Part shown: piece after piece, positions 6,030-14,600 of the stretch
Layout of the letters: each line of letters opens with the position of its first letter
Position numbering within the stretch: position 1 is the first letter of the stretch
Assembly: GCA_937916035.1 (NCBI GenBank)
Contig: CALGIH010000290.1
Span: 1 to 15,837, forward strand
Direction: 5' to 3'
From: an uncultured Lacinutrix sp.
GTDB taxonomy: Bacteria; Bacteroidota; Bacteroidia; Flavobacteriales; Flavobacteriaceae
DNA length: 15,837 nt
Program-made: the position numbers and the translations under genes
The notes under the pieces: generated by a model
Told to the model about the DNA's origin: nothing
The model's database searches: none
What the model saw: the letters and a program-made list of their open reading frames with translations, nothing else

Positions 6030-6817
6030 TTAATCACAATTTCTTCAAATCCGTTTGGAATTCTAAACGGAAAATTTAAGTCTGAATTGAGCGAAACCGA
6101 TTTAAATTCCATTGTAATAATGGTTTCAAAATCACCTTCCAAGGCAATAACCTTTACTTTTTGCGGCACTATTTGTCTATTTACCAATTGATAATTTTTA
6201 TAATCAATCTCAAGCATGCGTCGTTCTAAGGGTTGTGATAATTGTTGTGAATCCATTTTAAAATGTGCTGGATTCAATAAATAAAATATTTCGAATAACT
6301 CACTTTGGTTTTTAGGAGATAACACGTAAGAGCCTTCATGAATCTCAGAATTGTAATCTTCATCTTTTAGAGTATAAAGCGCATTACCCAATAAGATGTT
6401 CTGAACTTTTTCAAAATCTAACTTAGTTCCTAATAAATCGCTAAGCAATGAAAAATCGCCATCAAAATATGTATTGTCCAATTTATTATAAAAGCTCACT
6501 TTTGAAGGCGTAATTATTGCTCTTACAATCCCTAAAGTAGCACTTAACCAAATGGTTTTATCTTTCTCTATGCGAAGATTAATTGCATGTGATTGTGATC
6601 TATCACCTTGAACATACTCAACCTTTACACGAGCTTGAAGCGTTCTAAACCTAGCCTCTTTTTTAGTGTGCTCCTTAATTAGCTGTTTAGCCGTAAGTTT
6701 ACTATTCAGTTCACCTGAAGATGCCATTTGCTTCGAAGACTTACAGCCCACGGCAACAAACAGGACTAGAACTATTAATGTTCTACTTATTAATTTTATA
6801 TGTGCTTTATTATACAT
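6026..6817 (-). CDS. DUF4292 family lipoprotein
   Basis: A 263-residue outer-envelope lipoprotein: N-terminal hydrophobic stretch, then VAVGC with the lipidated Cys at residue 25, followed by KSSKQMAS. The body fits DUF4292, a Bacteroidota family with a probable LolA/LolB-like beta fold: an AKQLIKEH helix, a VKVEYVQGDRSQSHAINLRI strand pair, then KDKTIWLSATLGIVRAIITP. Function is not established; a LolB-like fold suggests handling of a lipid or lipoprotein (inference). It starts 8 bases inside the 3' end of the TPR gene and overlaps the EnvC-like start by 4 bases, so the three are probably cotranslated and act in the same envelope process. Confidence 0.85.
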   Translation of the reverse strand: MYNKAHIKLISRTLIVLVLFVAVGCKSSKQMASSGELNSKLTAKQLIKEHTKKEARFRTLQARVKVEYVQGDRSQSHAINLRIEKDKTIWLSATLGIVRAIITPSKVSFYNKLDNTYFDGDFSLLSDLLGTKLDFEKVQNILLGNALYTLKDEDYNSEIHEGSYVLSPKNQSELFEIFYLLNPAHFKMDSQQLSQPLERRMLEIDYKNYQLVNRQIVPQKVKVIALEGDFETIITMEFKSVSLNSDLNFPFRIPNGFEEIVIK

Positions 6818-8168
6818 TTATTAATGCTTCCGCCTTTTTAGCAAACGACTGAGACTTCTGAATATTATTCAAATACTTATAAGCTGCGCTTAATTGCTTG
6901 TAAAAATCAATTTCCATAATGACATTATCAATTACATAATCTATGCCAATTTCTAAAGATTCAATGGCTTCTTTGTATTGCTGCAAATTATTGTTTGCAA
7001 CACCATTAGCTAAATATAAAATTGGCTGTGAAGGAAACATTTCAAGTGCTTGGTTACTTAATACAACTGCATCACTAAACATGTCCAAATCAATTTGAAG
7101 TAATAAAACTTTTTTAATGGTGTCAAAATCATCAGCATTACGTTGAAGTGCTATTTTAAAATGGCTTAATGCTTTTTGCTTATCACCTTTCTGTAAATAA
7201 TATTGGGCCATTTCAGCACTGGATTTACCAGTTTCATCATCGGTAACATCAGCTGTAATTTCTAATAATCTAGCTTCGTATTGTGGATTATCTTGTGCGA
7301 ATTTTACGAAATCGTTTAATACTTTGGCTTTAGCCTCAGGGTTTACAGTGTCACTTTTTAATACAATTCCCATTGAGTTAATAGCCTTTTCTGTTTCATT
7401 GTCTTCCAAATAGAATTTATACAATGCTAAATGAACCAAATGAGATGAAGGCAAGTTCTCCAATAATTTTTGTGCTGTATTAAATGCATTTTTGCGATCG
7501 TTTTGTTCGCTATAACGATAAATGAGTTTTAAATAATTTTGCTCGTCTTTAGGATTATTAGTGATGCGTTCTTCTAAGTTTTCTATACGATCCTTATCGT
7601 CGCCATTAGCATCGTAAATTTGATTTCTTAGATAGTCTCTTGATTTTGCATAGCCATACTCTTTATCCATGTCATCTAAAATTTTCAAGGCTTGCCTGAA
7701 TTTGTTGTTCTTGGAGTAAAGATTTGCTAAATTTTCTTGATAATCTGGGTGGAATCTCACCAGCAATTTTATGGTTTTTAAAGCATTATCAAAGTCATTG
7801 GTTTGCTCGTAAACACCATAGAGCTCATTTAGGTACCACTCATTGTCTGGATCTATTGAAATGGCTTTTTTAAGGACATCTTCAGCAGCACCAAAATTTT
7901 TAAGTTGAATGTAATTCTTGCCCAATTCAAAATAAACTACAGATTGAGAATCATCTAATTCTACACATTTTAGAAATGCTTTTATCGATCTGTCATAGTT
8001 TTCAATACCTTTTTGTTTTAGGGCTTCAAAAAAATATTCTTGATATTTATCTTCAATATTTCCTAAATCATCATCAGGTGTTTTGTTAAAATCAACTTGC
8101 GCATAGTTAGTCTGCGGAATAAAAAATAGTCCGAAGATACTTGCCACTAAGCTAATTTTAAGTCTCAT
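6810..8168 (-). CDS. Exported tetratricopeptide-repeat protein
   Basis: A 452-residue TPR protein. The frame is open to a GTG at 8180, but the ATG at 8168 gives a clean signal peptide, MRLKISLVASIFGLFF then NYAQ, with likely cleavage before VDFNK. The rest is helix-pair repeats across the whole chain, for example YFFEALKQKGIENYDRSIKAF, YFELGKNYIQLKNFGAAEDV and YLNELYGVYEQTNDFDNALK. No enzyme motif is seen. TPR arrays are protein-binding scaffolds; its fixed place with DUF4292 and EnvC-like genes suggests an envelope or cell-wall assembly role (inference). The 3' end overlaps the next gene by 8 bases. The 97 bases before it contain a decayed palindromic repeat and no clear promoter. Confidence 0.85.
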   Translation of the reverse strand: MRLKISLVASIFGLFFIPQTNYAQVDFNKTPDDDLGNIEDKYQEYFFEALKQKGIENYDRSIKAFLKCVELDDSQSVVYFELGKNYIQLKNFGAAEDVLKKAISIDPDNEWYLNELYGVYEQTNDFDNALKTIKLLVRFHPDYQENLANLYSKNNKFRQALKILDDMDKEYGYAKSRDYLRNQIYDANGDDKDRIENLEERITNNPKDEQNYLKLIYRYSEQNDRKNAFNTAQKLLENLPSSHLVHLALYKFYLEDNETEKAINSMGIVLKSDTVNPEAKAKVLNDFVKFAQDNPQYEARLLEITADVTDDETGKSSAEMAQYYLQKGDKQKALSHFKIALQRNADDFDTIKKVLLLQIDLDMFSDAVVLSNQALEMFPSQPILYLANGVANNNLQQYKEAIESLEIGIDYVIDNVIMEIDFYKQLSAAYKYLNNIQKSQSFAKKAEALINV

Positions 8169-8238
8169 ATTGAAAGTCACTAAAATAACGGTTTTATAGC
8201 CATTACATTTTAAATTATGTTGTTTTTAACAAATACTA

Positions 8239-8262
8239 GATTCCTGCCTGTGTAGAAATGAT
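8239..8262 (-). repeat. Decayed palindromic intergenic repeat between dut and the TPR gene
   Basis: GATTCCTG, then CCTGTG, then TAGAAATGATAAA: the left arm equals the copy at 4777, but the right arm differs at two stem positions, so the stem is weak. The trailing AATGA resembles the GGAATGACA after the copy at 15681. Strand is arbitrary for a palindrome; it lies in the transcribed gap of the minus-strand cluster. Confidence 0.35.
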
Positions 8263-8265
8263 AAA

Positions 8266-8700
8266 TTATTTTGTTCCTGTGCTACCAAAACCACCTTCAC
8301 CTCTTTCGGTGTCTGAAAGTTCTTGTACTTCTTCCCAATCTGCACGTTCATGTTTTGCAATAACGAGTTGAGCAATACGCTCTCCATTTTGTATTAAAAA
8401 ATCTTCATTGGAAAGGTTCACAAGAATTACGCCAATTTCACCTCTATAGTCTGCATCAATAGTTCCAGGAGCATTCAATACCGTTATTCCTTTTTTCGCA
8501 GCGAGACCACTTCGTGGACGCACTTGTGCTTCAATACCAATTGGCAGTTCAATAAAAAGTCCTGTGCCTACAATGCTTCTTTCTAAAGGTTTTAATATTC
8601 TTGATTCTGATAAGTTGGCCCTTAAATCCATTCCAGCCGAAGCTATCGTTTCGTAATGTGGTAAATCGTGATTGGATTTGTTTATTATTTTAATGTTCAT
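8266..8700 (-). CDS. dut: dUTP diphosphatase
   Basis: Hydrolyses dUTP to dUMP and pyrophosphate, keeping uracil out of DNA and supplying dTMP synthesis; cytosolic homotrimer. At 144 residues it has normal length with all five trimeric-dUTPase motifs in order: [27 protein letters not shown] (with the catalytic-water Asp), GERIAQLVI and the C-terminal GEGGFGSTG arm that closes over the nucleotide. The ATG at 8700 lies 11 bases inside the end of the flippase gene, so translation is probably coupled. A housekeeping nucleotide enzyme inside an envelope cluster reflects a conserved order rather than a shared function. Confidence 0.97.
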   Translation of the reverse strand: MNIKIINKSNHDLPHYETIASAGMDLRANLSESRILKPLERSIVGTGLFIELPIGIEAQVRPRSGLAAKKGITVLNAPGTIDADYRGEIGVILVNLSNEDFLIQNGERIAQLVIAKHERADWEEVQELSDTERGEGGFGSTGTK

Positions 8701-10159
8701 TTCGATTTAATATTTGTTTAATTTGATCATTTTCAGAAACATAGATAATGCCTAAAAATACAATTAGCAATGGTACTCCTACTAAATAGTTCTCTCTAAA
8801 TTGATAAAAAGAAAGTATTGAAAACAGGATGGAAACTGATAAATACAATCCTATTTTTTTTAGATTATATGGAATTGGGTAGTATTTTCTTCCAAAGTAA
8901 TAAGATAGAAACATCATGACACTATAAGCCACTAAGGTCGCAATTGCAGATGCTTTATAGCTATATTCTTTTATGAAAAATATGTTTATTGCCAATGTTA
9001 TTAGTGCTCCAATAACAGAGATATAAGCTCCAAACTTTGTTCTGTCTGTTATTTTATACCACACCGATAAATTATGATAAATACCTAAACAGAAATTGGC
9101 AAGTAAAACAATTGGAACAATCCACATGGCTTCCCAATAGGCTTCACTTCTTACAATGTGTGGTTTTAAAAGATCGGCGAAGACCACAACAAGCAATAAA
9201 ATAATAGAGCCTAAGGCTACAAAAAATTCTAAAATTTTAGCATAGTTCTTTTGAGGATTTTCACTTTTTGAATGACTAAAAAAATAGGGTTCTATACCAA
9301 GTCTGTAAGCAGTTGCAAACAAGGTCATGAATAAGGCAATTTTATAACACGCTGAATACATTCCAATATCTGTTTCGGCAACATCGGCAGGAAGTAATTC
9401 TTTAAGAAGGATTCTATCAAATGTTTCATTGATTGAGAAGGCAACTCCAGCAATAAGGATTGGAAATGCGTAGCGAAACATTTTTTTCCATATTCGAGAA
9501 CTAAACACATACTTAATCTTGCTATAAAAAGGCAACATTAATAATAAGGTTACAGCACTTGCAACAAGGTTTGCTATGAAAATGTAACTGATTTCGAAAT
9601 CGGGCTTATAAAAGCCTTCAACCATTGAATTATTCGAGGCTAAATCCTTTAATGCTAATAAGAAGAATAGGTTTAAACCTAAATTAATAGCAACGTTTAA
9701 AATTTTTATAATAGCATAGCGCTTAGGTTTTTCCTTCGCTCTTAACCATGCAAATGGAATAATAACTAAAGCGTCTAGAAGCAAAATCCAAAGAACAAGA
9801 TTGATGTATTTCACATCAATATCAATAAAAGAAGCTATTTGGTTTTGGAAAAACAATGCTAATACGAAAAAGCCTAGAGATGTAATAATTAATGATATAG
9901 TAGATGTGCCTACTACTTGGTTTTTGTCTTCTTCTTTATTAAAAAATCTGAAAAACGCGGTTTCCATGCCATAAGCCAAAACGACATTAAATAGCACAAA
10001 ATATGAGAATATTACCGAGACTTTACCATATTCAGCAACTGAAGACAAGACACCATCAGTGGTGTAAAGAGGCACTAGCAAAAAGCTCAACATCCTTGGC
10101 AGAACAGTTGCTAAACCATAAATAAATGTTTGCTTAAAGAGTTTTTGAAATGCGCTCAA
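8690..10159 (-). CDS. MOP-superfamily polysaccharide flippase (Wzx-like)
   Basis: A 489-residue integral membrane protein with about 12-14 hydrophobic segments across its length. The N-terminus [25 protein letters not shown] is characteristic of Bacteroidota polysaccharide-biosynthesis/oligosaccharide flippases of the MATE/MOP superfamily, which move lipid-linked glycans across the inner membrane. The substrate (O-antigen, capsule or lipid-linked precursor) is not readable from sequence. The start is a TTG at 10159: the next in-frame ATG, at residue 23 within PRML, would remove the first helix. First gene of the cluster running down to 4798; a candidate promoter lies at 10180-10210. Confidence 0.88.
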   Translation of the reverse strand: MSAFQKLFKQTFIYGLATVLPRMLSFLLVPLYTTDGVLSSVAEYGKVSVIFSYFVLFNVVLAYGMETAFFRFFNKEEDKNQVVGTSTISLIITSLGFFVLALFFQNQIASFIDIDVKYINLVLWILLLDALVIIPFAWLRAKEKPKRYAIIKILNVAINLGLNLFFLLALKDLASNNSMVEGFYKPDFEISYIFIANLVASAVTLLLMLPFYSKIKYVFSSRIWKKMFRYAFPILIAGVAFSINETFDRILLKELLPADVAETDIGMYSACYKIALFMTLFATAYRLGIEPYFFSHSKSENPQKNYAKILEFFVALGSIILLLVVVFADLLKPHIVRSEAYWEAMWIVPIVLLANFCLGIYHNLSVWYKITDRTKFGAYISVIGALITLAINIFFIKEYSYKASAIATLVAYSVMMFLSYYFGRKYYPIPYNLKKIGLYLSVSILFSILSFYQFRENYLVGVPLLIVFLGIIYVSENDQIKQILNRNEH

Positions 10160-10179
10160 AAGTTGGGTTTTAACGTTCC

Positions 10180-10210
10180 TAAAAGTACGCTATTCAAGAA
10201 CGTTCTGCAA
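10180..10210 (-). promoter_or_regulatory. Putative promoter of the flippase-dut-TPR-DUF4292-envC cluster
   Basis: On the minus strand TTG (10210-10208), exactly 20 bases, then TACTTTTA (10187-10180), one base off TAnnTTTG. The predicted start near 10174 lies about 15 bases before the TTG start codon. The spacer holds the perfect 10-bp palindrome AGAACGTTCT (10197-10206), and a second AACGTT lies at 10172-10177, at the predicted start. Confidence 0.4.
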
Positions 10211-10212
10211 CA

Positions 10213-10725
10213 TTAGTTGTTATCTCTTTGCGGTGACATTGGAATATCACGAGATTCTTTTTTAACTAAGTTAGTGAGCTTATAATATTTTGTTTTCCCA
10301 TTAGATTTATAACTGACAACACATTCATCTTGAGCTAATTCGAACGGAATGTTCAATGGAACCTCTGGTGCTTTATTGCCATATTCTTCGGTTGTATTGC
10401 TGTTCATTATTCTATCTGTTTTCTCGGTTGATTCGTTGATAAATCTTCCTATAAAAAGTAGTTTGTTTGCAGGTTTTACCTCAAATTTCGCTACTTTTCC
10501 TCTAAAATAAACATTGTCGAATTGAATAGCATCATCTTTTAATTCTATAAATACATTTAATCCAGATGGCCCTTGAGCTACTCCAGAAACCCATTGCTTA
10601 TAGTATGTTTCGCCAAAAGTTGTAGGTGCTTTTTTTTGTAATTTTTGAGCACTTGAACATTGTGTGAAACTAGCTGTAATAACGGTTAACATAAATAGAC
10701 CAATTATTTTTCTTATTGCTTTCAT
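10213..10725 (-). CDS. Conserved-looking exported protein, probably a lipoprotein, function unknown
   Basis: A 170-residue protein from the ATG at 10725 (MKAIRKIIGLFMLTVITASF); an ATG at 10737 would add four residues. The signal ends FTQCSSAQ. Cys follows a hydrophobic core as in lipoproteins, but Gln just before the Cys is unusual, so lipidation is uncertain. The mature part begins TFGETYYKQWVSG and contains FIELKDD, VYFRGKVAKFEVKP, IGRFINES, EEYGNKAP, PFELAQDECVVSYK and KTKYYKL. It looks like a small beta protein family that I associate with Flavobacteriaceae, without a named domain. It sits between the flippase promoter and a strong terminator, so is probably transcribed alone, but no good promoter box was found. 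Confidence 0.75.
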   Translation of the reverse strand: MKAIRKIIGLFMLTVITASFTQCSSAQKLQKKAPTTFGETYYKQWVSGVAQGPSGLNVFIELKDDAIQFDNVYFRGKVAKFEVKPANKLLFIGRFINESTEKTDRIMNSNTTEEYGNKAPEVPLNIPFELAQDECVVSYKSNGKTKYYKLTNLVKKESRDIPMSPQRDNN

Positions 10726-10776
10726 TTTATGAATCATATATTATAAAGACACTAAATCAAGAGCTATGCCATAAAA

Positions 10777-10797
10777 ACAAATTGTCATAAAATTTGT
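10777..10797 (-). other. Short AT-rich inverted repeat upstream of the lipoprotein gene
   Basis: ACAAATT (10777-10783) and AATTTGT (10791-10797) can form a 7-bp stem with a 7-base loop. On the minus strand it is followed by TTTTT, so it could be a weak second terminator behind the one at 10825-10864, or an operator. The stem has only one G-C pair. Confidence 0.25.
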
Positions 10798-10824
10798 CGC
10801 AATTGAGAGTCCCTTATGTTTTTT

Positions 10825-10864
10825 AAAAAATGATAGATCGAAAATATTCGATCTATCATTTTTT
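10825..10864 (-). terminator. Strong intrinsic terminator of the propeller/lipoprotein operon
   Basis: A perfect 18-bp inverted repeat: AAAAAATGATAGATCGAA (10825-10842), loop AATA, and its exact complement to 10864. With A-runs outside one arm and T-runs outside the other it works in either direction. It begins about 20 bases past the end of the gene at 10886, so it ends the transcript from 15570. Confidence 0.85.
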
Positions 10865-10885
10865 CTATAGTATTAAAATTTCTAA

Positions 10886-11596
10886 TTAGTTTACACTAAA
10901 TGACCATACTTGACCTATAGTTTTAACACCAGAATCATCAATGGTATCAACTCTCCAAAAATAGGTTAAGCCAGTTGTTGCTGTAACAGCAAAATTTTGA
11001 TCCGTAATATCCGTTTGAAAAGACGATGGATTCATTGTTTCTCCAAAATAAAGATCATACGTTAAGGTGTCTCCTGTATCTGTGTCTGAGCCTGTCCAAC
11101 TTAAATTTATAGTTCCAGCATCTACCATTCCTGCATCACTTGGAGTTCCTATCGCTGCGGTAAATGGCGCATGGTTTGATACTCCATTACCTTCAGTATA
11201 AAAAGCAAAAGTGCTTGAAGGGTCAGCTTCACCACCTTGATTATCTATAGCAGTAACATTCCAATAATAGGCTGTGCCTTTAGTCAAAGTAATGTTAATA
11301 CTCGTATTATTTACAGTAACTTGTTGAACAATTGTTGTTAAGTTTCGATCTTCTGCAATGACTAATTTATAACTTATTGGATCTCCATCTGCATCCGAAG
11401 CTGCACTCCATTGAAACGTAATAGTGTTGTCTATACACAATAAATCTGTTGAAGGATAAATGAGTTGTGAAACTGCTGTTGGATCTGTGTTTACAGTTGG
11501 AGGATTAATTGATCCTGGTCCATCGTCACCACCACCACAAGACACTAATGTGAACAATGTAAATATTGTTGAAAATAATATTATTTCTCTTTTCAT
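10886..11596 (-). CDS. Surface lipoprotein with two fibronectin type III-like domains
   Basis: A 236-residue lipoprotein: signal ending LVSC with the lipidated Cys at residue 20, then GGGDDG. Such Gly/Asp-rich residues after the Cys are typical of Bacteroidota lipoproteins exported to the cell surface. Two related FN3-like beta sandwiches follow, about residues 46-134 and 142-236. The second repeats the first's pattern: DADGDPISYKLVIAEDRN against DTDTGDTLTYDLYFGETMN, and GTAYYWNVTAIDNQGG against GLTYFWRVDTIDDSG. No catalytic motif; a binding or spacer role is likely. It starts 5 bases after the stop of the 1322-residue T9SS protein and shares its terminator, so the two are one operon and may work together at the surface. 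Confidence 0.85.
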   Translation of the reverse strand: MKREIILFSTIFTLFTLVSCGGGDDGPGSINPPTVNTDPTAVSQLIYPSTDLLCIDNTITFQWSAASDADGDPISYKLVIAEDRNLTTIVQQVTVNNTSINITLTKGTAYYWNVTAIDNQGGEADPSSTFAFYTEGNGVSNHAPFTAAIGTPSDAGMVDAGTINLSWTGSDTDTGDTLTYDLYFGETMNPSSFQTDITDQNFAVTATTGLTYFWRVDTIDDSGVKTIGQVWSFSVN

Positions 11597-11601
11597 AGTT
11601 A

Positions 11602-14600
11602 TTATTTTTTGATGATTTTAAGCGTTTGAGGTGTATTCAAATTCAGTTTAATAAAATAAATTCCGTTGCTAAAGCTTTCAAATGACACATTTATGTAGTT
11701 TGAATTTTGCACGCCTATCATTTTATTAACTAAAAGCTTACCATTTATATCAAATATTTGAACTAAAATTTCATCTTCTTGAATATTAGGAAACGCAATT
11801 TTTAAATTATTAAAAACAGGATTAGGGCTTGCTGTTATTTTTAATAACTCAACGCCTTCTAGTTGTTTACTCATAATACCTTCACAAGCTTTTGCTGATT
11901 TCACTTCTAATAAGCCAGAACCATTGGTCTCAACTTCAAAGGAGTTATCATTTGTAATTCGAATTACTTCATTATTAAATGAGACTGTAAAAGGAGGCGT
12001 TCCTGTATTAATATTAATAGATGTTATTTCTACCTCATCGTCTTCACCATTATCAGCAAGGCCAAAAACAGCATCTAATGATACAGCCGCATCAACATTT
12101 ACTTCAAAACATTGCTCATAATCTCTGCCATCAACAGCTATACAAACTGTATATGCTCCAACAGCAAGATTGGTGAAACTAAATGTAGTTGTAATAGCTT
12201 GGGTTAAATTAACGCCAGAGCCTGCAACAGTTGCGGTATAAGTAACATACGTTTCGTTAACAGATATGATTATTTCACCGTTATCTTGATCTTCACAAGT
12301 TTCAGAAATAACTTCTAAAGTTATGTTATTTGGGCTTTCGTAACTTGTATCACAAACATCACCAATACCATTACCATTAGTATCTTGCTGATCTGTGTTT
12401 GGCGTATCAACACAATTATCAACACTATCAAAAACAGTATCATTATCAGTATCTTGACAAGCATCACCAATACCATTTCCGTCTGAATCAGCTTGATTGG
12501 TATTAGCCGTTTCTACACAATTGTCATTGATATCTAAGATAGTGTCATTATCAGTGTCTTGACAAGCATCACCAATACCATTACCATCTATATCTGCTTG
12601 ATCTGCATTGGCCGTATTGACACAATTATCAACACCATTTAATACACCATCACCATCTTCATCTCCATTTGGGTCTAATGTAAATTGACCTGAGAAAATT
12701 CCTCGACCATAAGTTGCTGCATAAATCGCATTATCATTTCTTAAATCTAAGTCCATAACTTTGGCATTGGTCATCCCGTTAAATGCAGGCAACCAATTTG
12801 GGCTTGCAGAGGAAAAATTGGTAGTATACCAAACACCTAGCTCTGTGCCAATTATAACTTCTTCAGGATTCAATGGACTTTGAAGGATTGCTTTTACTGG
12901 CATATCTGGAAGATTTCCTTCTTTTCCAGACCATGTAGTTCCACCATCATTAGTGTACCAAATACTTTGAACACCATAATTATGTACAGTTACAAATATA
13001 TTGTTCTCGGTAGCTCCAAATTCAACATCAGAAATACTACCAACAATAACATTTGAAGTTTCAATATTTGTCCAAGTTGGCGCACCTTCAGCATTTTCTA
13101 TTTTTAAGATATCACCTAATACTGTTCCTACCAATAATGTTGATGAAGCAGTAGTGTAAGGTGAAACTGTAAATGCCGTTGGTCTACTTGCAAGTGAAGC
13201 ATCAGATAAATCGGTTTTCACCAAAGTTCCAGTAGATTTAATTCCTGCATATCTTCTAATTGCTGCATTTGCTCCAGAAGTATAATTTGAATACAATATA
13301 TCTAAATTTGAATCTAATGCTTGAGGGTTAATAAAGGAACCAATATTACTGCTATCATTGTTTAAAGTAACATTAGTGTTTGTTGCTAAATTGAATAAAT
13401 TGACACCATTATTGTAAACATAATTTCTAATAAAATATTGGTCCGTTCCGTCTTGATCAAAAAAGCTGTATGCTCCATCTCCACCATAGGCTTCAAAGGA
13501 ACCGTTGATTCCAGGAGTAGCGCTTTCAAATAAATGAGTTCCATTATCTTGCAATCCTCCAACAAAGTAATCGCCACTTGCAAAAGCAGTTGTAGGAGCA
13601 ACACCAACTGTATAGAATTGCGATGTAATGAATCCTTTATTTCTTTCATCTGTATTTGCTCCACCATCAAGTGAAAAGAACACTCCACCATCATTACCAA
13701 ACAAAACTTTATTAGCATTATTTGGAGCAAAAGTCATTGCGTGTTGATCAGCATGAGCATATTGAAATCCAAAACCTCCATACCAGTGCGTAAATTGATT
13801 CCATGAATTACCTGCATCAGAAGATTTAAATAAATCAATCCCTCCACTATATATTTTTTGATCATTGATTGGATCTACTTCTAACATTAAATCATACCAA
13901 GCTTGACCTCTCGTGAAATCAGTTGGGCTAATTCCAGGATCTGCATCATTAGGTAAAGCCAAATTAGTAGTTCCTGTTGCAAAACCATCAGTTGTCGCTT
14001 GCATAGTTACACCACCTGATATTGCTGCCAAAATGTAAATAGTTCCTGCATTTTGAGAAGATACTGCAATTTGTGTTCTATTTGCTCCACTCACAGTAAA
14101 TGCATTTGTAAAGGTAATGCCATCAGTAGAAGAGAAAATTTCGCCTCCTCCATCTCCATAAATGGAACTTGCTAATGTTGATATCCAAATTTTTCCATCT
14201 GCTCCAATTTCGATATCATTTGGCTCGTGCTTATTTCCATTTACTGTGAGTGGCATATTTAATTCTGTCCAGTTTACTCCACTATCAGTAGATTTATAAA
14301 GTCCGATATCTGTGCCTCCAAGATAAGTTGTAGCATTTGCTGCGCCATAAATAGTCTCTCCAACTGCTACATATATTTCAGAAACACCAGCGTTATCTTT
14401 AATTTTAATATCATTAATAAATTGAATTCCAGGAACTAAGTTTCCAGTAAAATTACCTGTTGATGGGTTTAAAGAACCATTTACAGTTCCCGAACTTAGA
14501 GCAGCTTCAATAAGGTCTCCATCTGTTTTAGAGATCATAACTGCCGGAATAGTAATTGTTGCATCATCTCCACCCATTGGAATTGGTGTGCCATCTATAT

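Noticed and set aside
9325..9510. Minus-strand frame of 61 codons
   Set aside because: Out-of-frame shadow inside the flippase gene.
12349..12672. Regular 105-bp repeats considered as CRISPR or a DNA-level satellite
   Set aside because: They are in frame, encode the Asp/Cys pattern of TSP3 repeats, and have no spacer structure.
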